Positions 9,562 to 19,615 are shown, counted from the first letter of the stretch. The stretch is DNA of 37,888 nucleotides from Tannerella sp. (GCA_031264155.1 JAISEJ010000029.1:1-37888), one strand, 5' to 3'. The notes: generated from the sequence alone by a model not told the origin. Numbers and translations are program-made.

Positions 9562-11088
9562 TTAATGTTTAAAATGACGGATACCTGTTTTTACCATGCT
9601 CATATCGTGTTCATCACAATATGCTACCGACAACTTATCGTTGACGGAACCGGCAGGCTGTATAACAGCCGTAACACCCGCCTTTTTCGCTATTTCCACA
9701 CAATCGGGGAACGGAAAAAATGCATCGGAAGCCATTACCGCGCCGTTCAGGTCAAAATTAAACGAACGGGCTTTTTCTATGGCTTGCTTCAGTGCGTCAA
9801 CACGCGAGGTCTGTCCCACTCCGCTCGCGCATAACTGTTTGTTCTTAACAAGCGTTATTGCATTTGATTTGCTATGCTTAACAAGCTTGTTTGCAAACAA
9901 CAAATCCGCAATCTCCGTCTCCGAAGGCGCTTTCTTCGTCATCGGTTCGAGGTCGGCCGGGGTCTGTATACTCAAATCGCGATCCTGCGCCAACACCCCG
10001 TTGAGTAATGAACGGAACTGTTTTGCCGGCGCATCTCCCGAAGTCTTGCGCCTGAGTATTATGCGGTTCTTTTTTTGCATAAGCGTTGCCAATGCATCGT
10101 CCGTATAAGTGGGAGCGATTATCACTTCAAAGAATATTTTGTTGATTTCTTCGGCGGCATCCTTGTCGACCGTACCGTTTGTCACCAGTATGCCTCCGAA
10201 AGCGGAAACGGGATCTCCGGCCAAAGCATCCTTCCATGCCTCAAGTATCGTCGGGCGCGAAGCGATACCGCAGGCGTTATTATGTTTCAGGATAGCGAAT
10301 GTCTGTTCGTCGAACTCGTCTATGAGGGTCACAGCCGAATCAATATCAAGCAGATTGTTATACGAAATCTCTTTGCCGTGAAGTTTTTCGAACAATGATT
10401 CAAAGTCACCGTAGAATACACCTTTCTGATGAGGATTTTCTCCATAACGCATGATATGCGCCCGATCAGCCGCTATACGAAAGGCAGAACTGTCGTCTTT
10501 ATCAAAATAATTAAAAATCGCGCTATCATAACCGGACGAGACGGCAAAGGCTTCTTTGGCAAACCACCTGCGGTCTTCGAGAGTTGTCTGCGCGCCTTTT
10601 TCTTTCAATAAACGCATCAACGGGGCATATTGATTTTCGGATGCGACAATGATAACGTCTTTGTAGTTTTTAGCGGCCGCACGTATCAGCGAAATTCCAC
10701 CTATATCTATTTTTTCAATAACACCGGATTCGTCTGCTCCGGAAGCTACGGTTTCCTCAAACGGATATAAATCTACAATCACAAGGTCTATTTCCGGTAT
10801 CTCATATTGTTTTATCTGTTCTTTGTCGCTTTCGTTGTCGCGGCGGGCAAGTATACCGCCGAATACTTTCGGGTGAAGCGTCTTAACCCTTCCTCCCAAA
10901 ATCGACGGATAACTCGTCAGTGATTCAACGGCTTCGCAAGGTAAACCTAATGATTCGATAAATTTCTGCGTGCCTCCCGTCGATACGAACCGGACGCCTT
11001 CCGAATGAAGAATTTTTAAAATGTCATCTAACCCGTCTTTATAATAGACTGATACTAACGCATGTTTTATTTTTTTATTTGTTTCCAT
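9562..11088 (-). CDS. purH: Bifunctional AICAR formyltransferase / IMP cyclohydrolase
   Basis: 'KHALVSVYYKDGLDDILKILHSEGVRFVSTGGTQKFI', 'LRYGENPHQKGVFY'-type and 'SDAFFPFPDCVEIAKKAGVTAVIQPAGSVND' motifs; start METNKKIKHA at 11088. Confidence 0.96.
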   Translation of the reverse strand: METNKKIKHALVSVYYKDGLDDILKILHSEGVRFVSTGGTQKFIESLGLPCEAVESLTSYPSILGGRVKTLHPKVFGGILARRDNESDKEQIKQYEIPEIDLVIVDLYPFEETVASGADESGVIEKIDIGGISLIRAAAKNYKDVIIVASENQYAPLMRLLKEKGAQTTLEDRRWFAKEAFAVSSGYDSAIFNYFDKDDSSAFRIAADRAHIMRYGENPHQKGVFYGDFESLFEKLHGKEISYNNLLDIDSAVTLIDEFDEQTFAILKHNNACGIASRPTILEAWKDALAGDPVSAFGGILVTNGTVDKDAAEEINKIFFEVIIAPTYTDDALATLMQKKNRIILRRKTSGDAPAKQFRSLLNGVLAQDRDLSIQTPADLEPMTKKAPSETEIADLLFANKLVKHSKSNAITLVKNKQLCASGVGQTSRVDALKQAIEKARSFNFDLNGAVMASDAFFPFPDCVEIAKKAGVTAVIQPAGSVNDKLSVAYCDEHDMSMVKTGIRHFKH

Positions 11089-11165
11089 TTTGCCTTTTTT
11101 TATAAATCGCACAAAAGTAACGATTTATTTTCAATAAGGCTTACATTGCATTGTAATTTTTTTTG

Positions 11166-12329
11166 TCAACTCACCAAGTTTCTGAACTTATTAAATATTT
11201 TATCTTTTATTGACTGATTAGGTTGAAAATTCGGCGAAGATTGCATCTGACGTATTTTGGCTTTCTCGTCGGACGACAATACTTCCGGGATGTAAACGCT
11301 GACATTAACAAGCAAATCACCTGTACCGTATCCGTTTACCGACGGCAAACCTTTTCCGCGCAGGCGCAGGACTTTATCTGGTTGCGTCCCGGCTTCTATT
11401 CTCACTTTAGCACGCCCCTCCACTGTCGGCACCTCAACCGTATCGCCAAGCATAGCCTGGGGTACAGTGAGCAGGAGGCTATAGATCAGATCGTTTTCAT
11501 CACGTATAAGTTCTTTATCCTGCTCTTCCTCTATCAGGACGAGCAGATCGCCGTTCATACCGCCGCGCCGCGCCGCATTTCCTTTGCCGCGCACGGAAAG
11601 TTGCATTCCTTCCATGACTCCGGCCGGTATATTGATACTTATTACTTCGTCATCGAGTATAACTCCCTCTCCGTTACATACATGACATTTATTAATAATC
11701 GTTTTACCCTGACCGCCGCAGGTAGGACATACGGATTGGGTTTGCATCTGCCCTAAAATCGTATTGGAAACACGTGTCACATATCCGTTTCCGCGACAGG
11801 TCTGACAAGTAGCAACGCTCTTGTCGTCCGCCGCTCCGCTGCCATGACATGTCGTACATGCGACGTATTTATTTACTTTTATCTTTTTCTCTACACCATG
11901 CGCTATTTCTTTCAGGTTAAGCTTCACCTTAACACGCAGATCCGAACCTCTCTGAACGGTGCGCCCGCCTCCGCGCGAACGATTGCCGAATCCGCCGAAA
12001 CTGCCGAATCCGCCAAAATGTCCGCCGAACAAATCTCCAAACTGTTCGAAGATATCATCCATAGACATACCGCCACCGCTATAGCCGCCTCCTGCAGCCG
12101 AACTTCCTACTCCCGCATGACCAAACTGGTCATAACGCCGGCGCTTCTCCGGATTGCTTAATACATCATAAGCTTCCGCCGCCTCTTTGAATTTTTCTTC
12201 CGCTTCCTTATCATCCGGGTTTTTATCCGGATGATACTGAATTGCTTTCTTCCGGTAAGCGGATTTTATTTCGTCGGCAGTAGCGCTTTTATTGACGCCT
12301 AAAATTTCGTAATAATCTCTTTTCGCCAT
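11166..12329 (-). CDS. dnaJ: Chaperone DnaJ
   Basis: J domain with HPD, G/F-rich linker, four CxxCxGxG-type zinc motifs. Confidence 0.97.
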   Translation of the reverse strand: MAKRDYYEILGVNKSATADEIKSAYRKKAIQYHPDKNPDDKEAEEKFKEAAEAYDVLSNPEKRRRYDQFGHAGVGSSAAGGGYSGGGMSMDDIFEQFGDLFGGHFGGFGSFGGFGNRSRGGGRTVQRGSDLRVKVKLNLKEIAHGVEKKIKVNKYVACTTCHGSGAADDKSVATCQTCRGNGYVTRVSNTILGQMQTQSVCPTCGGQGKTIINKCHVCNGEGVILDDEVISINIPAGVMEGMQLSVRGKGNAARRGGMNGDLLVLIEEEQDKELIRDENDLIYSLLLTVPQAMLGDTVEVPTVEGRAKVRIEAGTQPDKVLRLRGKGLPSVNGYGTGDLLVNVSVYIPEVLSSDEKAKIRQMQSSPNFQPNQSIKDKIFNKFRNLVS

Positions 12330-12411
12330 TTTTTTTATGATTTATTACCGATACGCCTATGTTTTGCATTGTCGGCTTATTTCTTCAAGTTATTAATATA
12401 CTTTCTCTTAC

Positions 12412-13113
12412 TCATTGCTCGCCTACAACAACCTTGGCATGCCGCAGCACTCTATCATACAGCGTATAACCGGTCTGCACGCAGTCAATCACTTTCCCTT
12501 TCATATTTTCATCCGGTGCGGGAATCGTCGCTATAGCTTCGAACAACTCCGTATCAAAAGGTTGTCCGACGGCATCAATCGCTTTAACACCCTGTTGTGA
12601 CAAATAACCGATAAATTTGTCATATATCAGCTTCACGCCCTCGACAACGGATGTTACATCTTCTGTAGCACTTAATGTGCCTAACGCACGTTCAATGTCG
12701 TCGACTACAGGAAGGAGGCCGGTAAGAACCGTAGCGCCGCCGCTCTTTATCAAATCCGCTTTTTCGCGCAAAGTGCGTTTCCGAAAATTATCAAATTCCG
12801 CCATTAAACGCAGATACGTATCGTTCAGTCGGGCGTATTTCTCTTCTGCGGATTGTTCTTCTTTCGAAACATTTTCAGCGTCTTTATTTTCCGAAACGCT
12901 ATCTTCCGCTGGGGAATCATTCGTATTGTCATCCGCTTTTGCGCCTGTTTTTACATCATCGGACATATTGTCGGATTGCACAGGATTTCCTGACGTCTTT
13001 TCAGTCCCATCCTGCAAATTTGTCTTATTTTCCCGTTCGTTCACCGATTCCGGATTTGTTTCCAAATACTCTTTTCCTGTCTCTTGATTCATCTTTTCTG
13101 CTTGTTCTTTCAT
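12412..13113 (-). CDS. grpE: Nucleotide exchange factor GrpE
   Basis: Acidic N-terminus then 'LMAEFDNFRKRTLREK...LLPVVDDIERAL...FDTELFEAIATIPAPDENMKGKVIDCVQTGYTLYDRVLRHAKVVVG'. Confidence 0.95.
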   Translation of the reverse strand: MKEQAEKMNQETGKEYLETNPESVNERENKTNLQDGTEKTSGNPVQSDNMSDDVKTGAKADDNTNDSPAEDSVSENKDAENVSKEEQSAEEKYARLNDTYLRLMAEFDNFRKRTLREKADLIKSGGATVLTGLLPVVDDIERALGTLSATEDVTSVVEGVKLIYDKFIGYLSQQGVKAIDAVGQPFDTELFEAIATIPAPDENMKGKVIDCVQTGYTLYDRVLRHAKVVVGEQ

Positions 13114-13163
13114 ATATTTGTATTTAAATTTTCAACCATTTCATTCTGCTAACGGCAAAAATA

Positions 13164-13193
13164 TTGCCAATTACAAAAATATACCTAACTTTG
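13164..13193 (+). promoter_or_regulatory. Putative Bacteroidetes-type promoter for the PDZ/DUF4136 gene
   Basis: TTG (13164-13166) - 19 bp - TAACTTTG (13186-13193), matching the -33 TTG / -7 TAnnTTTG consensus; 35 bp before ATG. Confidence 0.6.
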
Positions 13194-13227
13194 CCATATA
13201 AAAAAAGAAACTTTACGCCGATAATTT

Positions 13228-14670
13228 ATGAAACATATATTTTATATTATAGCTATTATCGTTCCGGCATTTATAGCTGTAGAAGCGCAAGATACATCTT
13301 GCCGTTACGGTTTTAGCTACGAAATAAGCAATGACCCTCACTGGGGAAAGAACAAGCCTGTTATAACGAGCGTATATCCGAACTCGCCGGCTGAACTCGC
13401 CGGCATAAAACCATACGATATTATAGAAGCCGTCGAAGGCGTGCCTGTCACCGAAAATGTGTTGGATGATATTTATCTTTTTTTAAATCCCGAAGGGAAA
13501 GATGTCGTAGAATTGACAATCAAAAATTTCGTTAGCGACGAACGTAAAATTAAAGTGAAGAAAGAATGTAAAAGCATTTATTCCTTATCCGAAGAACAAC
13601 TGGCCACGGCTTTTGCCATGTACGCCGTAGAATACACGCACGAACGGCTTTTTTCATGCCCGTTTGTAACCGTTCAAACAAAAGATGAAATAGATTTTTC
13701 CGTATTCAAGTCGTTTGATTTTTTCGGTAAGAGCGACAACCAGCCCGAATTGGCAAAAAAGATTAACGACCTCATTAAACAGGAATTAATGAAAAGGAAT
13801 ATGAATTATAACCCGGTGAATCCCGACATTAAGATACAAATCTATTATTCGTTCAATAAAAATCCTAATTATAAACCGAAAACGCCGAAAAGAACAAGTA
13901 AAGACGCCGATTCGGCAGACGACCGGAATTACGTATACCGCTATGACGTAACACGCGACCGTATGACGAAATTTCCGTTTTTACCTCCCAATACGATTGA
14001 AACCGAAGTCGAATACATACTGAAACTCGGAATCCGTTTTGAAGATAATAAATTGGAAAAAGGACGCATCATCTGGGAATGTGACGCTAACGAATTTTTG
14101 AATGAATCTTATTCGCTCGAAAATTTTGCATTCACTCACATACCTCTCATGTGCATGCAATTTCCTTACATGAAATACGGCCGGAACGTACAATTCCGCC
14201 TTTCCAAAAAGAAATATAACTACACAGGCATTAATTATAGCATAGATGATATTTCGGAAATCGCATCCGTCGACCCCCGCTCTCCCGCAGCCAATGCCGG
14301 GATACTGCCGTCCGACAAAATAGATGCGATAGAAGATAAGCAAATGGACCGTACGTCCCGACAATTTACGTCCGCTTATCGACAATTCCTTTTCGGCACG
14401 TTGAAGCTGCGGGACAAGAGTACGCGGTTCACCGACGCCAACGGTTTTCCGGATTGCATGTATTGGGATGAACTCAAGTATCCGCAGGTTGCAAAAGAAT
14501 TTAACAGGCGGAAAAACCTGACGGCATTTTCATACCTGTTTAAATATGCGCCGTTTATTAACCCGTTAGGAAATAATACCTGCGCTTTCAAAATCAGGCG
14601 CGGAAAAGAAAAATTAGAATTTATCCTGCGTCCTGAAATACGCACGGAAAATACGATCGCAGTGGAATAA
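13228..14670 (+). CDS. Exported PDZ-domain protein with a DUF4136-like central domain
   Basis: Signal peptide; N-terminal PDZ-like 'VITSVYPNSPAELAGIKPYDIIEAVEG', middle 'KSFDFFGKSDNQPELAKKINDLIKQELMKRNM' (DUF4136-like), second PDZ-like 'IASVDPRSPAANAGILPSDKIDAIEDK'. Confidence 0.75.
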   Translation: MKHIFYIIAIIVPAFIAVEAQDTSCRYGFSYEISNDPHWGKNKPVITSVYPNSPAELAGIKPYDIIEAVEGVPVTENVLDDIYLFLNPEGKDVVELTIKNFVSDERKIKVKKECKSIYSLSEEQLATAFAMYAVEYTHERLFSCPFVTVQTKDEIDFSVFKSFDFFGKSDNQPELAKKINDLIKQELMKRNMNYNPVNPDIKIQIYYSFNKNPNYKPKTPKRTSKDADSADDRNYVYRYDVTRDRMTKFPFLPPNTIETEVEYILKLGIRFEDNKLEKGRIIWECDANEFLNESYSLENFAFTHIPLMCMQFPYMKYGRNVQFRLSKKKYNYTGINYSIDDISEIASVDPRSPAANAGILPSDKIDAIEDKQMDRTSRQFTSAYRQFLFGTLKLRDKSTRFTDANGFPDCMYWDELKYPQVAKEFNRRKNLTAFSYLFKYAPFINPLGNNTCAFKIRRGKEKLEFILRPEIRTENTIAVE

Positions 14671-14675
14671 TTTTT

Positions 14676-17210
14676 ATGAACATATACCCGGATAACTTCG
14701 AACAAAAAACAGGTTTCGACAAAATAAGGCAGCTTGTCGACAACAAATGCCTCAGCTCTTTAGGCCAAGAATGTGTTGATGATATAAAATTTCTTACGGA
14801 TATACGCGTCATTGAGGAAAAGCTGGAACAAACAAACGAATTCGTACAAATCATCAGGGAAGAAGATTCTTTTCCTGCGGGCTGTTTCATTGATGTCCGC
14901 CATTCCCTCAAGCGCATAAAGCCGGAAGGGACGTTCCTCGATGAAAAAGAACTCTTCGACCTGAAACGCTCGCTTCGGACCATATCGGATATCACGCGCT
15001 TTTTCAATCGCCCGAAAGAAAATGATGAAACCAAATATCCCGCCCTTACGGAACTGGCCGGCAACATACCGGTATTCCCGCAAATTATTTCGAAGATAGA
15101 CGACTTGCTCGACAAGTACGGCCGGATGAAAGACAACGCGTCGCCGGAGCTTTTGCGAATCAGGAAAGAGATGACGGCCACAATGGGAAGCATATCCCGC
15201 AACCTGCTCTCAATCCTGAAATCGGCGCAGGCCGAAGGTTTTATTGATAAGGACGTCACGCCGACGATGCGCGACGGGCGCCTCGTCATACCCGTATCGC
15301 CTTCGTTCAAACGAAAAATACGCGGAATCGTGCACGACGAGTCGGCTACGGGAAAAACCGTCTTTATCGAACCGGAAGCCGTCGTCGAAGCAAATAACCG
15401 CATTCGTGAACTCGAAAGCGAAGAAAAACGCGAAACGGTACGCATCCTGACATTTTTCACGGATATGATACGGCCTTCCGTCCCTGATATAATACGGTCT
15501 TTTATTTTTCTTGCGAAAATGGATTTCATTCGCGCCAAAGCGCTTTTTGCCATAGAAATCAATGGAATAAAGCCGGTAATTGAGGACAAGCCTTTCATGA
15601 TATGGAACGACGCGGTACATCCGCTGCTGTATCTCTCCCTGAAAAAGCAGGAGAAGAATGTCGTCCCGCTGGATATCGAACTGTATGATGATAAACGGCT
15701 GCTTGTCATCTCCGGCCCTAATGCGGGAGGAAAATCCGTATGCCTGAAAACCGTGGGATTATTGCAATATATGCTGCAATGCGGGTTGCTGATACCTGTT
15801 CGTGAGAACTCCCGTGCGGGCGTTTTCGACCATATCTTTATTGATATAGGGGACGAGCAGAGCATCGAAAACGATTTAAGCACGTACAGCTCTCACCTCA
15901 CGAACATGAAATTTTTCGAGAGGAACTGCAATGAAAAGACACTGCTCCTTATTGACGAGTTCGGAAGCGGTACCGAACCCCTTATCGGGGGAGCTTTGGC
16001 CGAAGCGCTGCTTGACCGTTTTAACAGGAACGGAAGTTTCGGGGTTATCACTACGCATTACCAGAATCTCAAACAATATGCCGAAGACCATAGCGGCGTA
16101 ATCAACGGCGCAATGCTCTATGACCGTCACCTGATGCAACCGCTTTTTAAACTGTCTGCCGGACGTCCGGGCAGTTCTTTTGCAATAGAGATAGCCCGGA
16201 AAACAGGCCTCCCCGAAGAAGTCATATCCATTGCCTCCGAAAAAGTCGGCAGCGACTACATCGACATGGATAAATACCTTCAGGACATCGTGCGCGACAA
16301 ACGCTACTGGGAAAGCAAGCGCCAAAATATACGCCAGCAGGAAAAGAAACTCGAAGACGTCATTGCACGTTATGAGCAGGACCTGGAAACCGTCAATAAA
16401 CAGCGTAAAGAAATCGTTCAGGCTGCAAAGAAAGAAGCGCAGCAAATCCTCTCCGAAGCAAATGCAAAGATTGAAAAGACAATCCGCGAAATAAAAGAGG
16501 CTCAGGCCGAAAAAGAACGAACCAAATCCGTTCGCCGGGAACTGGAATCATTCAAAACGGCTTTGCATGAAACAAGCGAAGAAGATGAGCATATCGCACG
16601 CAAAATGGAGAAACTGCACGAGCGGCAGGAACGCAAAAAACAGCGCCGGAAAAAGACTCCCGCTGCACCCGACGAAACGGGGAACGCGAGGAGTGACGAT
16701 TCCGGCGCGAGAAATGAGCGTGAAGCGCAGAGTGAGGAGCGTAGAATCACGGTGGGCGATACGGTTCGCATGGAAGGGCAGGACGCGGTCGGCACCGTTA
16801 TGGAAATAAAGGACAAACAGGTGATCGTAGCATTCGGCATGATAAAGAGCGCCGTTAAAGCAGACAAATTAGAGAAAATAAGCCGCAGCCGGCTCAAAAA
16901 GGAAGCAAGGAAAAACACATTCGTCAGCGCACAGACAGCCGATTCCATATACGAGAAAAAACTGAATTTCAAACAGGAGATTGACGTACGCGGCATGCGC
17001 GGCAACGAAGCACTGCAAACCGTTACATACTTCATCGACGACGCCATCCTCGCAAACGTTTCGCCGGTAAGAATACTCCACGGTACGGGTACGGGCATCC
17101 TGCGGCAACTCATCCGCGACTATCTTTCGACCGTCCCGGGCATCAAGCAATACAAAGACGAGCACGTTCAATTCGGAGGCGCCGGCATCACCGTCGTAGA
17201 ACTCGAATAG
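14676..17210 (+). CDS. mutS2: Endonuclease MutS2
   Basis: 'VISGPNAGGKSVCLKTVGLLQYMLQCGLLIPV' Walker A, 'LLIDEFGSGTEPLIGGALAEALL' Walker B, coiled coil, C-terminal Smr domain 'DVRGMRGNEALQTVTYFIDDAILANVSPVRILHGTGTGILRQLIRDYL'. Confidence 0.95.
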   Translation: MNIYPDNFEQKTGFDKIRQLVDNKCLSSLGQECVDDIKFLTDIRVIEEKLEQTNEFVQIIREEDSFPAGCFIDVRHSLKRIKPEGTFLDEKELFDLKRSLRTISDITRFFNRPKENDETKYPALTELAGNIPVFPQIISKIDDLLDKYGRMKDNASPELLRIRKEMTATMGSISRNLLSILKSAQAEGFIDKDVTPTMRDGRLVIPVSPSFKRKIRGIVHDESATGKTVFIEPEAVVEANNRIRELESEEKRETVRILTFFTDMIRPSVPDIIRSFIFLAKMDFIRAKALFAIEINGIKPVIEDKPFMIWNDAVHPLLYLSLKKQEKNVVPLDIELYDDKRLLVISGPNAGGKSVCLKTVGLLQYMLQCGLLIPVRENSRAGVFDHIFIDIGDEQSIENDLSTYSSHLTNMKFFERNCNEKTLLLIDEFGSGTEPLIGGALAEALLDRFNRNGSFGVITTHYQNLKQYAEDHSGVINGAMLYDRHLMQPLFKLSAGRPGSSFAIEIARKTGLPEEVISIASEKVGSDYIDMDKYLQDIVRDKRYWESKRQNIRQQEKKLEDVIARYEQDLETVNKQRKEIVQAAKKEAQQILSEANAKIEKTIREIKEAQAEKERTKSVRRELESFKTALHETSEEDEHIARKMEKLHERQERKKQRRKKTPAAPDETGNARSDDSGARNEREAQSEERRITVGDTVRMEGQDAVGTVMEIKDKQVIVAFGMIKSAVKADKLEKISRSRLKKEARKNTFVSAQTADSIYEKKLNFKQEIDVRGMRGNEALQTVTYFIDDAILANVSPVRILHGTGTGILRQLIRDYLSTVPGIKQYKDEHVQFGGAGITVVELE

Positions 17211-17232
17211 GGAAACGTGCGACCAGGAGTTG

Positions 17233-17355
17233 GGAACAGGCTGTTCCCCGCCCGAGGAACAGGCTGTTCCCCGCCCGAGGAACAGGCTGTTCCCCGCCCG
17301 AGGAACAGGCTGTTCCTCGCCCGAGGAACAGGCTGTTCCCAAACCGGGGAACAGA
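17233..17355. repeat. Tandem array of a 23-bp palindromic unit, GGAACAGGCTGTTCC + 8-nt spacer (CCGCCCGA)
   Basis: Copies start at 17233, 17256, 17279, 17302, 17325 with exact 23-bp period, plus a degenerate sixth (GGAACAGAC) at 17348. Confidence 0.95.
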
Positions 17356-17405
17356 CTCAATGCGATATGCGAAGAAACGGGAAAATGAAAATAAGACGCT
17401 TTTCC

Positions 17406-17459
17406 TGCAAATCGCTTGCAAATATCCCCGGAATGCCGGATATTTGCAAGCAATTTGCA
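17406..17459. repeat. Long near-perfect inverted repeat (hairpin) in the leader of the purine permease gene
   Basis: TGCAAATCGCTTGCAAATATCCCCGG-AATG-CCGGATATTTGCAAGCAATTTGCA; arms complementary except one mismatch and a 2-nt bulge. Confidence 0.9.
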
Positions 17460-17480
17460 TTAACAATTTATTATCTCGGT

Positions 17481-18785
17481 ATGAATATGATACGGAAACT
17501 GACAGGTTTCGACAAGCGAACCATGAGCGTGCGGACGGAAATCATCGCAGGTGTTACGATTTTTTTGACAATGAGTTATATTCTGGCCGTCAATCCGGCG
17601 ATTCTCGGCACAACCGGCATGGACCGTGGCGCCGTGTTTACGGCTACGGCATTAGCTTCGGCAGTTGCCACAATCCTGCTGGCCCTGATGGCGAAGCTGC
17701 CTTTTGCACAGGCGCCGAGCATGGCGCTGAATGCGTTTTTCGCCTTTACGCTGGTGCAGGGAATGGGCTATTCGTGGGAAACGGCGCTGACGGCAATGTT
17801 TGTCGAAGGATTGATTTTTATCCTGATCACATTTCTTAATATTCGCGAGATGATATTGAATGCCATTCCCATGAGCCTGCGGTATGCCATCTCTGCCGGA
17901 ATCGGGATGTTTATTGCCTTTATAGGCTTGAAAAATGCCGGCATCATCGTCGCAAATCCGGCCACATTCGTCAGCCTGGGAGATTTCACGCCGGCTTCGC
18001 TGCTGGCAATGGCCGGGATTCTGCTAAGCGGCGTGATGATTGCGAAAAAAATCAAGGGCGCATTGTTCTACAGCATCCTGATTTGCACCGTGATCGGCAT
18101 CCCTGCGGGCGTGACGCAAATACCCGAAGGATTCCTGCCCGTTTCGATGCCACAGTCGCTGACGCCGACTTTCCTGAAATTCGATTTCACGGAATTCTTC
18201 ACGTTAGATATGGCAATCATCATCTTCACGCTGCTGTTTATGAATATATTCGATACGATAGGCACCCTGGTCGGGCTGGCATCAAAATCGGACCTCATGG
18301 ATGAGCAGGGGAACATCCCGCGGGTGAAACAGGCGATGATGTCCGACGCCATTGGCACGACGGTCGGCGCCATGCTGGGCACGTCGACCATCACCACCTA
18401 CGTGGAAAGTGCGTCGGGCATCGCGGAAGGCGGCCGTTCGGGACTTACTGCGCTCGTGACGGGTATCTTTTTCCTGATTGCGCTGTTCTTTTCGCCGGTT
18501 TTCCTGCTTATTCCCGGTGCGGCTACTACCGGAGCGCTCGTGCTCGTGGGCGTCTTCATGATGGACACGATTCGCAAGATCCGGATAGACGACATCACGG
18601 AAGCCCTTCCTGCTTTCACGACAATCCTCATGATGGTATTCACCTACTCGATTGCCGACGGGATGATGCTGGGATTGCTCTGTTACGTCCTTGTCAAGCT
18701 CTTCGGCGGGAAGCATCGGGAGATCTCCCCTGCAATGTATATATTGGCAGCCTTTTTCGTATTGAACTACCTGTTTATGGGATGA
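17481..18785 (+). CDS. NCS2/AzgA-type purine (adenine/guanine/hypoxanthine) permease
   Basis: '[34 protein letters not shown]', '[16 protein letters not shown]', '[16 protein letters not shown]', '[25 protein letters not shown]'. ORF track start 17217 runs through the repeat array; likely start ATG 17481. Confidence 0.92.
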   Translation: MNMIRKLTGFDKRTMSVRTEIIAGVTIFLTMSYILAVNPAILGTTGMDRGAVFTATALASAVATILLALMAKLPFAQAPSMALNAFFAFTLVQGMGYSWETALTAMFVEGLIFILITFLNIREMILNAIPMSLRYAISAGIGMFIAFIGLKNAGIIVANPATFVSLGDFTPASLLAMAGILLSGVMIAKKIKGALFYSILICTVIGIPAGVTQIPEGFLPVSMPQSLTPTFLKFDFTEFFTLDMAIIIFTLLFMNIFDTIGTLVGLASKSDLMDEQGNIPRVKQAMMSDAIGTTVGAMLGTSTITTYVESASGIAEGGRSGLTALVTGIFFLIALFFSPVFLLIPGAATTGALVLVGVFMMDTIRKIRIDDITEALPAFTTILMMVFTYSIADGMMLGLLCYVLVKLFGGKHREISPAMYILAAFFVLNYLFMG

Positions 18786-19615
18786 GCCACATACAGGCTT
18801 TTAAGCAGTCTTATTTCTTCCGCATAACCGGGAAGCTCGTTCGGCGTCTCAAGATAAAACGGTAAAATTCTCAGTTTCGGATGATTGATCACACGAGTGA
18901 TTGTTTCCAGCCCAAGCGAACCGTTGCCGATCGTTTCGTGACGGTCTTTATGGCTCTCAAAAGGATTCTTGCTGTCATTCAAGTGGATGGCCTTCAGGCG
19001 TTCCAGTCCGACCACCCGGTCAAATTCGTCAATGACGCCGTCCAAATTGTTAACGATATCGTATCCGGCGTCATATACATGACATGTATCCAGGCAAACT
19101 CCCATTTTTTCGGACAACTTCACTCCGTCTAAAACAGTACGCAGTTCTTCAAACGACCGGCCGATCTCGCTTCCTTTTCCGGCCATAGTCTCAAGAAGCA
19201 CCGTCGTCGTCTGTTCAGGCCTCAGAATATCATTCAACGCATCGACGATGAAACGGATGCCGACCTCTACTCCCTGATTCACATGGCTTCCGGGATGAAA
19301 ATTATACAAGCTTCCGGGAAAATATTCCATGCGCTGCAAATCATCGACCATCATATCATGCGCAAACTTGCGTATATGCGCATCCGCGGCGCATATATTC
19401 AATGTATAAGGAGCATGTGCAAGAAAAAAGGCAAAATCATTCGCACCGGCGATCTCCAGAAATTTCGCTATATCTTTCTCATCAATTGCTTTTGCGCTTC
19501 CTCCACGAGGGTTACGCGTAAAAAACTGAAATGTATTTGCTCCCACAGACAAAGCATCTTCGGCCATTGCTTTATAGCCTTTAGATACCGATAAATGACA
19601 TCCTATACGAAACAT
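18767..19615 (-). CDS. nfo: Deoxyribonuclease IV (endonuclease IV)
   Basis: '[35 protein letters not shown]', '[15 protein letters not shown]', '[26 protein letters not shown]'; 3' end overlaps the permease by 19 bp. Confidence 0.96.
   Translation of the reverse strand: MFRIGCHLSVSKGYKAMAEDALSVGANTFQFFTRNPRGGSAKAIDEKDIAKFLEIAGANDFAFFLAHAPYTLNICAADAHIRKFAHDMMVDDLQRMEYFPGSLYNFHPGSHVNQGVEVGIRFIVDALNDILRPEQTTTVLLETMAGKGSEIGRSFEELRTVLDGVKLSEKMGVCLDTCHVYDAGYDIVNNLDGVIDEFDRVVGLERLKAIHLNDSKNPFESHKDRHETIGNGSLGLETITRVINHPKLRILPFYLETPNELPGYAEEIRLLKSLYVAHPINR

Noticed and set aside
9565-10398. Several + strand ORFs opposite purH
   Set aside because: Shadow ORFs of a highly conserved housekeeping gene.
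17233-17355. CRISPR-like array
   Set aside because: Direct abutting 23-bp units with 8-nt near-constant spacers and no cas genes; not a CRISPR. The same applies to the 21-bp array at 35044-35220.
17217-17480. N-terminal extension of the purine permease ORF through the 23-bp array
   Set aside because: Family homology begins at [16 protein letters not shown] (17481); the upstream part is translated repeat and hairpin.
17481-18785. Purine riboswitch upstream of the permease
   Set aside because: The leader lacks the three-way junction and conserved core of the purine riboswitch; it holds repeats and one long hairpin instead.
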